From the NCBI RefSeq assembly GCF_039555335.1, contig NC_092631.1, forward strand, positions 16,549,805 to 16,613,804: a stretch of DNA of 64,000 nt. Direction: 5' to 3'. Position 1 is the stretch's first letter, and every line of letters starts with the position of its first letter. The notes under the pieces were generated by a model that worked only from the letters and a program-made list of their open reading frames with translations, was not told the DNA's origin and did no database searches. The position numbers and the translations under genes were made by a program. Positions 11,672 through 24,200 of the stretch are shown in pieces. Origin of the DNA: Amphiura filiformis (taxonomy: Eukaryota; Echinodermata; Ophiuroidea; Amphilepidida; Amphiuridae).

Positions 11672-11866
11672 TGGGCGATTCCAGTTGAAATCCATACACC
11701 CCCTATGGATGACATGACCTTAATCTTCCACACAGGGAGTGTGAATTTCAAATGGGGTTATCTGAATGGATGGCTCCATTTGAAATCTACACCACTGTGT
11801 GGGGGATTAAGGTCATGTCTTCTATACATGTGTAGGTGGTGTATGGATTTTAATTGGAATAGCCGT
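11672..11866. mobile_element. GGGCTATTCC palindromic MITE, copy 2
   Basis: A full-length member, from TGGGCGATTCCAGTTGAAAT to TTAATTGGAATAGCC, with the same four-module palindrome as the copy at 7164. It has drifted modestly. Confidence 0.85.
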
Positions 11867-12114
11867 TAAGCTTTGCATGTACATTAATATTAAACAGGCA
11901 GTATTTACATCATTCTGTTTTACAATTTTTACAAAAAATGGATACAAATGTACATGATTTATATAAACATTGACATAACATTAATATATAAAATGTTGCA
12001 TTTTGTTTAGAAATGCCTCTTGTTTATATTGAAAAAGATGGACACCCTTTGGGTCAACATGCAGCAGAGAATCGCTATTAGATCTAACAGGAGCAACAGC
12101 AAGGAAAGACTATC

Positions 12115-12212
12115 AGGCTATTCCAGTTGGTATCCATACCTGTATGGAAGACAATGTTCTTAATCTCCCACACAGGGGGTGCAGATTTCAAATGGATTTG
12201 CCCATTCAGGTA
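12115..12212. mobile_element. GGGCTATTCC palindromic MITE, half copy 3
   Basis: Only the left arm is present: GGCTATTCCAGTTGGTATCC through ACACAGGGGGTGCAGATTTC and the ATGGATTTGCCCATTCAGGT centre. The right arm is missing, which shows a truncation at the palindrome centre. Confidence 0.8.
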
Positions 12213-12372
12213 ATAACCACATATAAATATTTGACATCCTTTTCCTTTATTTGCATAAAATGCAAAATTTCCCCTACAAGTTTAGAATTTGGGATAGCAC
12301 ATTGTATCTATGACTATATCGTCTCTGCATAAAGTTTTGAATGAAAGGGGCGATCTCTTTTTAATTTTGACT

Positions 12373-12585
12373 TACTGTAAAAGTGGAAATTTTCGCGAGG
12401 TTTTTATTTTCGCGAATTTCGCGAGTGGACATAAAATCGCGAAAATAAAAACTCGCGAAAATAACCTTTTGCATTAGGTTTCTATTGTATCAATATCAAA
12501 ACCGCGAAATTTATTTCTGGCGCAATTGATAAAATCTTCAAAATGGCGAAAATATCTTCTCGCGAAAATATTGACTTTTACAGTA
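12373..12585. mobile_element. CGCGAAAA foldback MITE
   Basis: The ends TACTGTAAAAGT and ACTTTTACAGTA (with small drift) enclose repeated TTTTCGCGAA / TTCGCGAAAA blocks in both orientations. Foldbacks of this type are common in invertebrate genomes. Non-coding. Confidence 0.8.
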
Positions 12586-12698
12586 TATCAAATATCAATA
12601 TCAAAGGGCCATATAAAAGTTTTAATTGACACTAGTATTTTTTCTCAATGTCCATCAAAGGTGAACTCTATCTACACATCAACATCATATATCTTGGT

Positions 12699-13337
12699 CT
12701 AAACACCTCAAAAGAAATAAGTCCCCCTCTGAACATGTCGTCATAACATCGTAAGGTTTGGTTTTGTACCAACAAAACTAACTTTGAAATAATTATATGA
12801 CTGTTTACTAAGTGCTGTGTGAAAATGAGAGATTTCCATGACTTCAGAGCTGAATGAGCCTAAATTGAAGGCAAAAACTGCCCTTTTCAAAAGTCACAAA
12901 GTAGGCCTATGCTTGTCACAAAAGTTGATTCATGGCTTGTTACTAATGGAAAACCCCATGTGTTTGAGTGCAGTTTAAAATCCTCACCAATTGAACATTT
13001 ACTGAAATGTGTATCGATTCTTGATCATTCAGCCATGCAAATCCCCTTGGTGCAGAGCTCCGCACAGTGAGTTGTAAGATGGTCAGTTCCATTCCTTGTC
13101 CCAATACGCCTTGCAGTTAACAAGCATAGGCCTACTTTGTGACTTTTGAAAAGGGCACTTTTTGTCTTCAATTTAGGCTCATTCAGCCCTGAAGTCATGG
13201 AAATCTCTCATTTTCACACAGCACTTAGTAAACAGTCATATAATTATTTCAAAGTTAGTTTTGTTGGTACAAAACCAAACCTTACGATATTATGACGACA
13301 TGTTCAGAGGGGGACTTATTTCTTTTGAGGTGTTTAT
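12699..13337. mobile_element. MITE with about 210-bp inverted arms
   Basis: The left arm (TAAACACCTCAAAAGAAATA to about 12,915) and right arm (about 13,126 to TCTTTTGAGGTGTTTATA) are inverse copies at high identity. They enclose a unique 200-base spacer. Long arms of this kind mark a foldback DNA element. The spacer has no recognisable gene. Confidence 0.9.
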
Positions 13338-13599
13338 ATGCAAGTCAAGAAAGTTGAGGTGTACAAAAGATTTGAAAGCATATCTGTATACTAAAGTCAC
13401 ATGGTTGATTCAAACCTGTAAACTTTTTTAATTATCACTTTAAAACATTCTTTCAATGTTTATCAACACTTTTCAACTTTTAAAATATTCTAAACATAAT
13501 GATCATTTAGATCAATAAATGAGGTACTTGTCCATAATAATAATAATAATAATGCACATAATTGAAATATCATTATTCTACAACTATCAAGTAACATCA

Positions 13600-14905
13600 G
13601 GCTATTCCAGTTGAAACCCATACACAATTACACCCTGTTTGAAAGACATGACCTTAATCTCCCACATAGGGAGTGTGAATTTCAAATAGGGTACCTGCAT
13701 GGGTGACTCCATTCAAATTCTACACCCTCTGTGTGGGATATCAGGTCATGTCTTGCTTACTTGCTTACTTGCTTAAGATGAGTGGTGTCCTCGAACTACA
13801 ACAGCACGCCAAACCCTTCTGTCCTGCATGGCCGTTCCCAAATCCATAACATCCAGTCCAGTGTCCTGTTTCAATACATCCACGTATGTTAGAGGGGGTC
13901 TGCCAGGTTTTCTGTTTCCATGTTTTGGTGTCCAATGGATCAGCTTGGCTACAGGCTCATTTTTGCTTCTGTATGCATGCCCAGCGCAACGTGTTCTCCT
14001 CTCTCTGATCTTCTGTGAAAGTTTCGGTAGGTCCCCATACAGCTCTTTTGTTTGTGATGTGCTGCTTCCAATTGATGTTGTAAACTGCTCTAAGCATTCT
14101 TGTGTAGCAACCATCAAGTTCTTTACATAATTTGGGAGACATGGTCCATGCTTCACAGCCATAGGTTAGTACAGATTCGACGGTAGCAGAAAATAAACGA
14201 GTCTTGAATTTCCTTGGGAGAGTTGACCTCCAGATTTTGTTGAGGCTGTTACATGCTCTCCATGCAGCTGCTTTGCGTGTTTTTACGTCTTTTTCCGTGC
14301 TAGCCATCCATGCACCCAGATACTTGAAGTCGCTCACCTCATCTAGTTTGGTGCCATTGTTTGTCTGCATAGATATCTCTTGACTATGGTTGAAAGACAT
14401 GAACTTTGTTTTTGAAGCATTCATTTTGAGGCCAACTTTTCCAACAGATGATTCAACCCTTTGCAGTAGCTCTTGTGCTTGGTGGATTTCCTCTGAAAGT
14501 AGGGCTATGTCGTCTGCAAAGTCTAAATCTGTTAGCACTTCAGGTCCTATTCGTCTGCTTCTTCTCTTTTCCAGCTGGAATCCAAGCTGCTCTTCTCTGC
14601 CTTCGACTGCCTCCCTCAATGCGTAATCCAAAACCACCACAAAGAGGTATGGGGCAAGGGTGTCTCCTTGCAGTACACCAGCAAGTATATCAAACAGATC
14701 AGTTTCTCCATCTGGAGAAACTACTTTTGCCTTGGTATCTTCATACATTCTTGCTATACCTTCCACAAGTTGATTAGGGATTCCATAGGCTTTGAGAATT
14801 TGCAGCATCTTTCCTCTATGAATGGTATCAAAGGCTTTCCTGAAGTCTATGAAAGTTATTATTTCATGTCTTCCATAAGGAGATATATGGATTTCAAATG
14901 GACTA
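13600..14905. mobile_element. GGGCTATTCC palindromic MITE, copy 4, split by LINE
   Basis: The left part (GCTATTCCAGTTGAAACC to GGTCATGTCTT, 13,600-13,754) and right part (TCATGTCTTCCATAAGG onward, 14,864-14,905) are the two sides of one element. They are separated by the RTE-like LINE fragment. TCATGTCTT appears on both sides as the target duplication. Confidence 0.88.
13755..14863 (-). pseudogene. RTE-like LINE fragment, reverse transcriptase 3' half
   Basis: Reading leftward, the fragment starts inside the reverse transcriptase at FIDFRKAFDTIHRGKMLQIL, passes the active-site block LDFADDIALLS and the YGCEAWT block, and ends in the AGHAYRSKN...GRPPLTYVDVLKQDT region. FADDI rather than YADD, with the conserved GRP-TYVD tail, suggests an RTE-like clade from memory. 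The frame breaks near 14,040, where ITNK should continue into ELYGDLPKL in another frame. The 3' tail is a TAAGCAAGTAAGCAAG simple repeat. It is 5'-truncated, dead, and flanked by the 9-bp duplication TCATGTCTT (13,746-13,754 and 14,864-14,872). Confidence 0.88.
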
Positions 14906-15197
14906 TGTGACCCTACTGCGAGTATCAAAACCAACGGTTAATTGTCTTCCATTTGATTTCAATTTGTGGTACACAAAATTTCGATGGATCCATAACAAAC
15001 ACAAAATGTTGATTGGGTCCACTTTTATTACAGTATTGTTCTACTTATAAAAATATTGGGTATCTTAAAAGATTCTTATAAACAATTTACTAATTTGGCA
15101 AGAATAAAGAATTAATTTACATGTGTACAACTCTTATTTGCATAAACAGTTTAAGTCCAAATTGGGGCAATTAAAAAAACAAAAATAATTATCAAAT

Positions 15198-15383
15198 AGA
15201 CTATTCCAGTTCAATTCCATACACCCCCTATGGAAGATATGACCTTAATCTCCCACGCAGTGTGTAAATTTCAAATAGAGCGACCTGAATGGGTGACTTT
15301 ATTTGAAATCTACACCCTCTGTGTGGGAGATTAAGGTCATGTCTTCTGTATGAGGTGTATGGATTTCAACTGGAATAGCCCAT
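15198..15383. mobile_element. GGGCTATTCC palindromic MITE, copy 5
   Basis: A full member, from GACTATTCCAGTTCAATTCC to TTCAACTGGAATAGCCC, with all four modules recognisable and arms of about 90 bases. Confidence 0.88.
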
Positions 15384-15579
15384 TGATGCATAAAAACAAA
15401 TTTGACCAAAATTGCACATACAAGGTGTATGTTTTGGGATCCACTTTTTACATAGTGGGTTTTGTATGTGACCTTTGTATGAGGTTTTTCCCGCCCAGGG
15501 AAAACTTGTACAAAGTTGATAATATGTTCTGACATTTCATTTTTTATCAGAAATTATTATAGAATAAATTGTATACTCT

Positions 15580-16243
15580 TAAGGGATGGGGTATGAACGT
15601 TTGGACATTATTTATTGTGGGACATTAGAGCACATAAGACATTTCAAATTGCATTCTGAATACGAAGAATGTCCTTCTGATATTAAATAATTTTGATTTT
15701 TTTGAAATTCGCAATGTAATACACATTTTATGGAAAAAATTGATACTTTTGATATTTAACAGTACTTGAAGTAAACTTTATAAATCTGATGATTTATACT
15801 TCAAGTGTGTGTAGGTCGGATGAAAAGTCGACGATCAATTGAAAATTTGACCTTTCGTATTGAAGATTTGGATTTTTTTCCCCCCAAAACACTAAAAAAA
15901 AATTAGGTCTTTTGGGGAAAAAATCCATATCTTCAATATGAAAGGTCAAAATTTTCAATTGATCATCGGCTTTTCCTCCCAGCTACATACACTTTAAGAA
16001 TATGTCATTAGATTTATAAAATATACTTTGAGGACTGTTATATATCAAAAATGTGAAAATATCAAATTTTAATAATTTGTCATAAAATTTGTATTATATC
16101 GTGAATTTCAAAAATGAAAAAATTATTTGATATCAGAAAGACATGCTTCGTATTCAGAATGCAATTCGATATGTCTGATGTGCTCTCATGTCCCACAAAA
16201 AAATACTGTCGAAACGCTCAAAACACTCATTCCAGATCCCTTA
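15580..16243. mobile_element. 660-bp foldback element
   Basis: The arms begin TAAGGGATGGGGTATGAACG and, inverted, TAAGGGATCTGGAATGAG. They pass through matching blocks (CATTCTGAATACGAAG, GACCTTTCGTATTGAAGAT) and meet near 15,905. The arms have diverged by perhaps a tenth, so this is older than the hairpin at 7567. Non-coding. Confidence 0.87.
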
Positions 16244-16362
16244 ATTCAGGAGGCAAAATATTAGATAAACATACAATGTCATCAAGTGATGACTTGAAGA
16301 AGAGCTCAGATGCAAAAAGTGATTATATGTCATTGCTGCCTTGTGGTGTTTTTTATTAATAC

Positions 16363-16531
16363 TGGGCTATTCTAACTGAAATCCATATGCCCTATGGAAG
16401 ACATGACCTTAATCTTTTACACAGGGGAGTGTAAATTTCAAATGGAGTCACCCATTCAGGTGGCCCCATTTGAAATTCACACTCCCATGTCTTCCATAGG
16501 GGTGCAATGATTTCAACTGAAATAACCCATT
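16363..16531. mobile_element. GGGCTATTCC palindromic MITE, copy 6
   Basis: It runs from TGGGCTATTCTAACTGAAAT to TTTCAACTGAAATAACCCA. The right arm lacks part of the third module, so this copy is shorter than the others. Confidence 0.83.
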
Positions 16532-16659
16532 GGTAATTTATATGAAAACATTTCACAAACAAGAGATTATTATATTGTTTATTAAAACAAAATATCCATT
16601 AAAAAGAACTATAAGCACACACAAAGATCGAGGGCTTAAATACAGACCCCCCTATTTAA

Positions 16660-16755
16660 GTTTAGTTTTAGTTTTTTAGTTTTATTTCTTCTTTAACCTG
16701 GGACACTCAATCAGTTGAAAACACAATTAATCATCTATTCTTCCTTGAGGCCCAG
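16660..16755 (-). mobile_element. retroelement 3' end fragment, copy 1
   Basis: The block TTTATTTCTTCTTTAACCTG GGACACTCAATCAGTTG recurs almost unchanged at 24,535-24,612. In both places its left side borders a short T-rich simple repeat, as expected for the tail of a non-LTR element lying on the minus strand. Confidence 0.55.
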
Positions 16756-17130
16756 AAACCAAAACAGTCTATTTCCAGTTTTAGCCCTTACACGTATGTC
16801 CATTTGTGGCCAAAATGAGTTATGTCCACTATATTAGCTCTGGTTTTAAGCCCTTAATTAACAAAAAGAATTAATTGCAAACATTTATTGCAGACCTAAC
16901 GCAAGGCAGCCTTTTGGATACACTATGAGCTGCCTTATGTGATTTTCATATATTTTAGTCAATTTAGTCCACACATTTTTATATAAGTACTAATACGCAA
17001 TACACACAAGGCAGCCTTTTGGATGTATCACATTTCCCATCTCAACTCTCTTCACTTTCTACTTCCAGTAATTTGTAATTTGCATGATTATCATAATAAT
17101 TAAATTAAAACAATACATAATGACAACAAA

Positions 17131-17313
17131 ATGGGCTATTCCAGTTGAAATCCATCTACCCCCTATGAAGAAATGACCTTAAACTCCTACACAGGGAGTG
17201 TAGACTTCAAACAAAGTCACCCATTCAGGTAACCTCACTTGAAATTAACACCCCATATAAGATTAAGACATGTCTTTCATGGAAAGTGTAATGATTTCGA
17301 CTGGAATTGCCCA
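17131..17313. mobile_element. GGGCTATTCC palindromic MITE, copy 7
   Basis: It runs from ATGGGCTATTCCAGTTGAAA to TCGACTGGAATTGCCCA. The second half is more degraded than in the copy at 15,198. Confidence 0.82.
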
Positions 17314-17589
17314 ATACACTATAAAACATCTTATTTTATAAGCCCCTTGATTTTGCAAATTTCTGAATGCTTAATATAATCATTTTCTTCTTCAGTAACA
17401 AGGTAATTTTGAAAACTCTTTGTCCTTTCTTTATTTGAGATTTGCAAAAACCAATCTGGCACAAAATAAAAGGTTTTATAGCAGTAAATAATAAAACAAT
17501 ATACAAGTCATAATAATCAAAATAATTATTAATTATTGCCCCAGTAACAAAAATAAATTTGACTGCTGCAAGATGGCTGTATTAAGCGC

Positions 17590-17935
17590 AAGTTGAAAAT
17601 TTGACCAAAAAAAAATTACAATGTTCTTCTATCTTTAATTTTGTATCATATTTCACCTTATTATTGGCAAATTAATGTAAATTAAATTTCACACTTGATT
17701 CCAGTCAAAGTTAATGCTCTGCGTACTAAGCCATAGGTTTCAACATAAGAAGTCAAAGTTTTAGATATTTTCTCAACATATCAAGAGCTATCTCAAGAAC
17801 CACTGAACCAACACTGGCTTGTTTGTACTCATTTTTATGCATTTTTCATGCTGATTCCAAATATGCTAATTCCAAATATGGTCATAAAAATGTACTGAAA
17901 TTTTTGAATTTTGATTTTTTTTATAAACTTGTCAG
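17590..17935. repeat. dispersed repeat, inverse copy at 52,190-52,450
   Basis: GCATTTTTCATGCTGATTCC, GAACCACTGAACCAACACTG and CATAGGTTTCAACAT blocks match 52,230-52,430 in inverse order and orientation. It is an unclassified dispersed repeat with no open frame. Confidence 0.7.
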
Positions 17936-18000
17936 CAGTTGACAACGGCACGGAGAGGGTTGACTCATTTCAGGAACAGGGAAGTGGGAATAAAATAATA

Positions 18001-18006
18001 TTTATT
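18001..18006 (-). promoter_or_regulatory. candidate poly(A) signal of the integrin gene
   Basis: On the minus strand this is AATAAA, about 100 bases after the integrin stop codon. It sits beside a short TTGATTGATTGA repeat. It is the first such signal met after the stop; a longer 3' UTR cannot be excluded. Confidence 0.45.
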
Positions 18007-18105
18007 GATTGATTGATCAAACAACTGGGTACTTAATTACAGCCATCTTGCAGTCATATGACAAAATAAAAAGATACCAGCTATATAAATAATAATAAGC
18101 TGTTT

Positions 18106-18243
18106 CTATGACGATTGGAAATGATCTGGTGGGTCGTCATACGGATGATCCCAGATGCCTTCTGGGTAGAGGTTTTCTGTCTCGTCTTTTTCGTTGATTA
18201 ATCTTTCCATCTCTTCCCTCATTGGTCGCCGGAAGAATCCGCA
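18106..18243 (-). CDS. ITGA9-like: integrin alpha, last exon: cytoplasmic tail
   Basis: Residues 794-838 and the stop TAG. It starts after TTTTATTTCAG in phase 0 with CGFFRR, the membrane-proximal motif that clasps the beta subunit and holds integrins inactive. The tail is unusually long and acidic, ending in YDDPPDHFQSS, with DHPYDDPP as a possible proline-rich docking site (inference). Confidence 0.95.
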   Translation of the reverse strand, partial: CGFFRRPMREEMERLINEKDETENLYPEGIWDHPYDDPPDHFQSS

Positions 18244-21200
18244 CTGAAATAAAACACGGAAGAACATTGTCAAGCAACTTATTTGGCACACACTTTATTT
18301 CAAGGGCACCATTTAATATATTGTTATGAGTTAAACAGTCAGCCAAATCCAATTGTCTTTTGTAAAATTCATGTTACAGATAAATTATTTTTGAATTAGA
18401 GGGATCAGCGCTTTAGCTTCAGAGAGCTGCATATCAATTTTTATTGGTGATCAGCATTGACCATATGTGACCATCCACCACAAAGAGGTAGTAAAGTCGG
18501 CTCTAGACCATTTCTGTTTATTGCAGATTTTGAAAGAATGTACTTTCAGCAGTAAAATGACATTTCAACCAGCTTCATCGGACATCTGGAAGTGAAGTTA
18601 TGGTTCATCAAAGGTCAAATTCCTAATATATTTTACATAGAAATACATATACTGTTTTTGATTGTATCTCAAAATGGAAAATACCGACTTAACAACCAGT
18701 TTGTGGTGGATGGGCACATATGTGCTGCAACCATTAGGCTTGAAATGTAGGGGGACAATCGGCCTAATTTTAGAAAAAAGTGGCTGAAAAGAACAAAAAA
18801 ATGGGTAATTTTGCCAAAAGGTGGGGGCACTTCCCCCCTGTACCCCCGGGATTGATGCCCATGGCTGCAATGTTAGCTAGCCCTGTATGCTGCTCTCTTT
18901 CCCTTACTTATCATGCTGATCACTATTAAAAACCTGATTATGCTGTACGCCTCTGTAGCTAAAGTGCTGATGCCTTGTTCCTATAATCAAAAATAATTCA
19001 TGTGTAACGTGAAAATTTAAGAAAAGACGAATCTGAATTCCGCTGTTTGTTAAACTCATAACGATGTGACATAATCTGATACACTCAGACCAATATCAGA
19101 CATTTTGAAAATTGAGTAATTACCATATTACCAAATTGCTCAATACCTCTAAGCTTATTGAAGTTGAAATCTGTAAGTCCCTCGCATACGAACTTTGTAT
19201 TATATGTCCATTTTCTTATGTTTTTTATTGTTTTTTGCTCCATAATTTGTGCCTAACCCTAACACCCAACCCTGCTTTTTGCTACCGGAAGTTAAAGAAG
19301 AAACGAAAAAGGACAGAATATGAACAAAGAAGTCCCTTGGCACCCCCGGGATTCGAACCTTAGACCCCCCGCATGCCAAGCACACCATCACGTACCGGTA
19401 GCTACACAGGTTACGCTGCCCCAGTGATTCCGTGAGTACAGTATATAACACTTAGGGTGATTGCGTCATCACAGACCCTGGGATTCATGCATGCGCAGTG
19501 GTTTTCATCGTGGTATTTTGTGGTATTTATGGGTGTTAAGGCTAAGCAAATTATTTCTCCCAAGCAGGAGCAAGAAAACCAGGTACAATGTTCTTTACAT
19601 ATGTGACATGATCAAGGGGAATGAGTCACATGTCGGCAATTTTCAATTAAAAGTTTTTTACATCATTTTCTGGCAGTTTACGAATGCTACATTTTGATGC
19701 AAACCCCATCATAATCTGACATCTGGTTACCCAGTTATGAGCAATTTAGCCATGGCTGAAAACAATATAAATCAAAAGTATCTGAACTGGGAATTGCAAT
19801 GCACATCAGAAATATACGGAGAGCTGTTGTGTCTGAAACTTTTTGGGAGGTTAGAGCTTCATTTGAAGAGGTGACCACACTGATATTAGGTGACCTAGTC
19901 AGCTTACCTTCCACATGACAGCGACTACAATGACTAATAAGACTATTCCTATGACTATACTTAAAACCAGAAGCCATTTTGGTGTTCTCCAGATGTTAGT
20001 TGCTTGGTCTGTGTATGCTAATGTTGCCACCTGTACAGAACAAAACAGGGAGGAAGAAAAAAGATGCAGATTTGAATTAAAAAAACGGATATACATGTAC
20101 ACTTGTCTGCCAGCACAGGCTGTATGATTTTAGATAGCCCAACGATATCGCACTATCTGTGAAGCAGAATAACTTTCTCTGGAACAAAAGTGTGCACAAA
20201 TTTGTCATTTTAAAAGCTAAAATGGTTAAATACAAGGTTTATTGGATCAAAAACATGCATTTGCATAACACTGGGAGGATTGTATGGACTCCCAGTGGAC
20301 CATCCACCTAATTCCTATAGTGGACCATCCACCTAATTCAATATAGATTTAACCCACTATGATCTACACCTATGGAGTTTATGAATATTGATTTTACCTT
20401 GATTAAGTCTGGTCTGCCATTTGCAGGTTGTATATGTTCATTAAATGGATCTTCTACTGCTATTTTGGCTTCTGATACAACAGCAACTATGCCAAATTCA
20501 TTCTGTAAAAGGGAAAATATTAAAAATGTTATTGTATACAACAAAACATCATGTGACATAATCACATCCAATCGGACCAAAGTAAGCAACAATAAATTAA
20601 TTTTGTTTAACTGACCTTTTACCAAATGCATATAACTTAAGATCGCAGTACAACCCCGGGGGTGCCACTCATATACCATTGCATGTTGTCATCACTGACC
20701 AGACACTTTTATTTTTCACCCAAAACACTGACATGCCCAAGGGCTGAAAGGTAACCCTTACCACTGACCAGATAAGAAAAAAGGATACCCAAATCACTGA
20801 CCACAGCCATGGTGCAAACAAAGGTACCCATATCACTGACCTTACATGTCCCAATGACCCTTTTCACTGACGAAGGTAGAAAGCAATATTTACCTAGTGT
20901 ATTTCCAATCCCTTTACATACAATTTCTGTTATAATATGAAATAGCCTGGAATATCATCCTTAACACAAAATTGTGGTCATACACAACAAACAAGCTGCA
21001 ATCATTTCATTGGTATCCAATTAGTAGAAGTACATCCTGGGAAGATCATACACCAACAGGTTATTTGTAGTGGAAAAGTTTTATTTCCTATTCTTGGCAA
21101 TAAATACATGAACCATATTAAATTCACAATACTTTTGCTCTGAAATCTGAAATATAAAGCACTTTTTTCCCCCGTTTAACTTCGGTTTTGCGCGGGTGAC

Positions 21201-24200
21201 AAACAGCGATGGCAAATGTCACTTCACGATTTCCAAAAGGCATGGTTCCTGTCATATCTGGTTCAGCAGTCAAACGTATGTCGTAATCCATTCCGATTAC
21301 ACAGTATCTGTACCTTGCTTGTACAAAATTCGTAGTCTCTACGCCCGTCTCTCGCAGCCCGCTCGGCAGCATGCACAAACATCACCGAAGTTTTAATCAT
21401 GGTACAAGACCGGGCACAAGACTAATATATTACACTTACAGACCCGAAGTAAGAAGTTGTTTACAATCAGGAACGAAAACAGCGGCTGACGTCAAATGCT
21501 GGACTTTGATTTTTCATGAACCCAAAACGCCGACATATCTATTGTAAAAAGGTACCCTTTTTCCAGAAAACACCAAAATTGAGACCCTTTTTAGCGTCCC
21601 CGCTGGACGTGGCCTATGCTTAAAAAGATACCCTTTTACCGCGAAATTTTGGTCGGTGATGACTTCATTGACGGTTCAACTGGCACCCCCGGGAGTACAA
21701 CAAAAAGAGGTGATGCACATAACAAACTGCAGCATCCAGTGAAGTTATTCCTTTACTCAATCATTTTTCCTTGTATTTTTGAAGAAGGAAAACAAGCGGG
21801 GTTGTGAACCAATACAAACAAACAGGTCAATTTAATGATACAAAAAGACACTGATATGAGAAAAGGACTCTTGTTAAATTGTTCCTTTTTAAATTATGAA
21901 ATCTCTTTTAAGTGTAACTATACTTTTTATGAGCAGTGTAGGCCTAGTCACTCGGGATACTTACATCCACAAATGTCTTTTCAAATAATCTTGCTTGTAT
22001 TTCTATAACAGCGCCCTCGCCGACTGCTAAATTGTCAACATAACAAGTGATAGTCACACATTTCATTACTGCACATGTCTGCAAAACAAAACACATAGAC
22101 ATTAGAGTGAGAGAGTAAGAACCATTAGAAACAAAATGAATGGTAATTAGTGTGTGGCAAAGGGAGACACACCTCCCCTCATAAAGATTTTTTTTGGGCC
22201 AATCGGGATGGTAAGAGTGAAATTATAGTTGAATCAACCCATTTTGAATGGGACACATTTTTCTCAATGTCCACCAGGCCCATTCGCCATAGAAGTGATG
22301 ATGTAACAGGATTAACTACCATAGCAATAGGTTTAAATAATTTTTGAAAATATCGAACTGCACTAGTACGTTTACACAGTACCTCTGCATTGAACCATAG
22401 ATGTCAAAGAACAGGGATAAAGACCTGGATCTTAATTCTACAGAATAGTCATATCATGCTCATAACTCGCACCTGTAAGATTAATATCTTTGAAAATAAC
22501 AGTATTGTATTCAATTTATGATAGCAGACATACACAGGTGATGAGTGCAACCTACTTCCGTAGTGCAGGGCGATATATTCAAAAATTGTTTTAACCTATT
22601 GCTATGGTAGTTAATCCTGTTACATCATCACTTCTACGCCGAATAGTCACAATTTGTTTTGGCAGGTGGTGAGAAATTGTTTTTACGGTTGCCCTTCCAC
22701 CACCCAAAAAAAGTCTCGTTACCACCTACAAATTAACTTTTGGGGCTAAAAACAGTTTAACATGATAAAGGAGTCCTTTTGTTAATATGTCATTTTATTT
22801 TAGACATGCTTGAACATTTTCTTGGACTTTTTGTCAATTTGGGGAGGTGTGTTGCACCCCCTGCAACCCTCTGGCTTTTTACCACATGGAACTATATATA
22901 AGCTGCTTACTGCAGAGGAACAACAAAAACTCATTGCTGTAATACTTACCAAAGTTTTAGGTTTGGATCCAAACATACTAGAAACCCTAGAGTGTTCTTT
23001 GCTAGGTGTGTGCAATGCAGATCTGTTGCTAAGATAGCCACCGAGTGCATCATGTTGCTCCCTAATGATGTGGTAGTACTCACAGCGACCAGTACCCTGA
23101 AACTGTGATTGATTGATTGATTAATTGATTAATTGAATGATTGATTTAGGGGTTCATTCATAGGATTGAGGGCATGATCGCTGTTTATGCCCGAGGCGTG
23201 AGCCGAGGGCATAAATCAACAATCATGCCCGAAATCCTATGAATGAACCCCGTTCATACATACCCAACAATCTGAACATTGTTAGCAATCCAAACCAAAT
23301 GAAAATAATAAGGTTTTCAAGTTTAAATAACATTTTCATACCGTTTTCCTTCAAAATTGGGAGAAAATGAGTAGGCCTACTTGCAGGAAACATGCGCATG
23401 TACGCAACACTAGCAAATCGTGGATCGCGTTAATTGGGTTCCAACGCTGCGTGGCGCAGCTTGTTTATGCCCTCGTACTGGTCATAAACGGTATTTATGA
23501 CCACCAAAAAAGGGCGCAAATCCAATCAGAAACGTCGTTATATCGTGAGTATGTATGAATTATTATTAATTGAGAGAGATTGACAAACTGATTGATCATA
23601 AAAGGGGCAGGCAGATTTTTAAAAATCCATGAGCAACACAAAAATTTGAACTCTCATAGTCAAAACTCTTCGAAAAAAGTCCAGATTGGGTACGGTCGAC
23701 ATTCTTGATTTGGGGAGGGGAGCACTGAACTTTCATTTTGATATGGGTGTGTGACGCAGAGCGCTGAACTAAAATTTTGACAAAAACTGAAGTCTAGCAG
23801 TAAAGTGGGTGTAGGTTGTACAGCTATGAAAATTTATTTTGCCCAATTTTGGCTAAAATGCTACAATTAATGTTTGGAGTTTACTCAATTGCGCCATCTA
23901 TACTTTGCATTTAGTTAATAATGAAGCCAATTCTATATAAATCAAACAGCCGTGTTGTGTTTATTCTGAGATACTGAGACTTTTTGCTAGGAGAGAGCTT
24001 TATAAGTAGCTTACGATCACATGTTATTCACAAAGCTAAAAACTACACGCTATTTTTATGGTCACCAGGGGCAAAACGAGCCTACAGCTTACATAATATT
24101 TTTCCCTTAGAAACTGCATTTTTACTTGGGAGAACAGATTTAGCATATCTTATATACCATGACAATCTTACCAATATATTAGTGAAATAAAGCAGCCATT

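Larger units (their letters stand above)
3080..18105. other. intergenic, repeat-rich, no host gene seen
   Basis: Between the convergent SWEET and integrin genes I found only mobile elements and their remnants: foldbacks, SINE, palindromic MITE cluster, TTAA-flanked element and RTE-like LINE, each listed separately. Parts without a named element (4,630-5,970, 7,830-8,880 and 9,100-10,240) show no convincing exon, RNA gene or structured repeat to me. Confidence 0.6.

Noticed and set aside
14864..14934. N-terminal extension of the RTE reverse transcriptase frame
   Set aside because: These residues come from the MITE beyond the target duplication, not from the LINE.
19349..19425. A functional tRNA gene (GGTTCGAATCC box B)
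   Set aside because: The acceptor and anticodon stems do not pair well, and a diverged second copy with the same body exists at 56,289. Better explained as a SINE.
22810..23037. Plus-strand frame LTAEEQQKLIAVILTKVLGL as a protein
   Set aside because: It is the shadow of the integrin calf-2 loop exon on the other strand; no splice context or family match on the plus strand.
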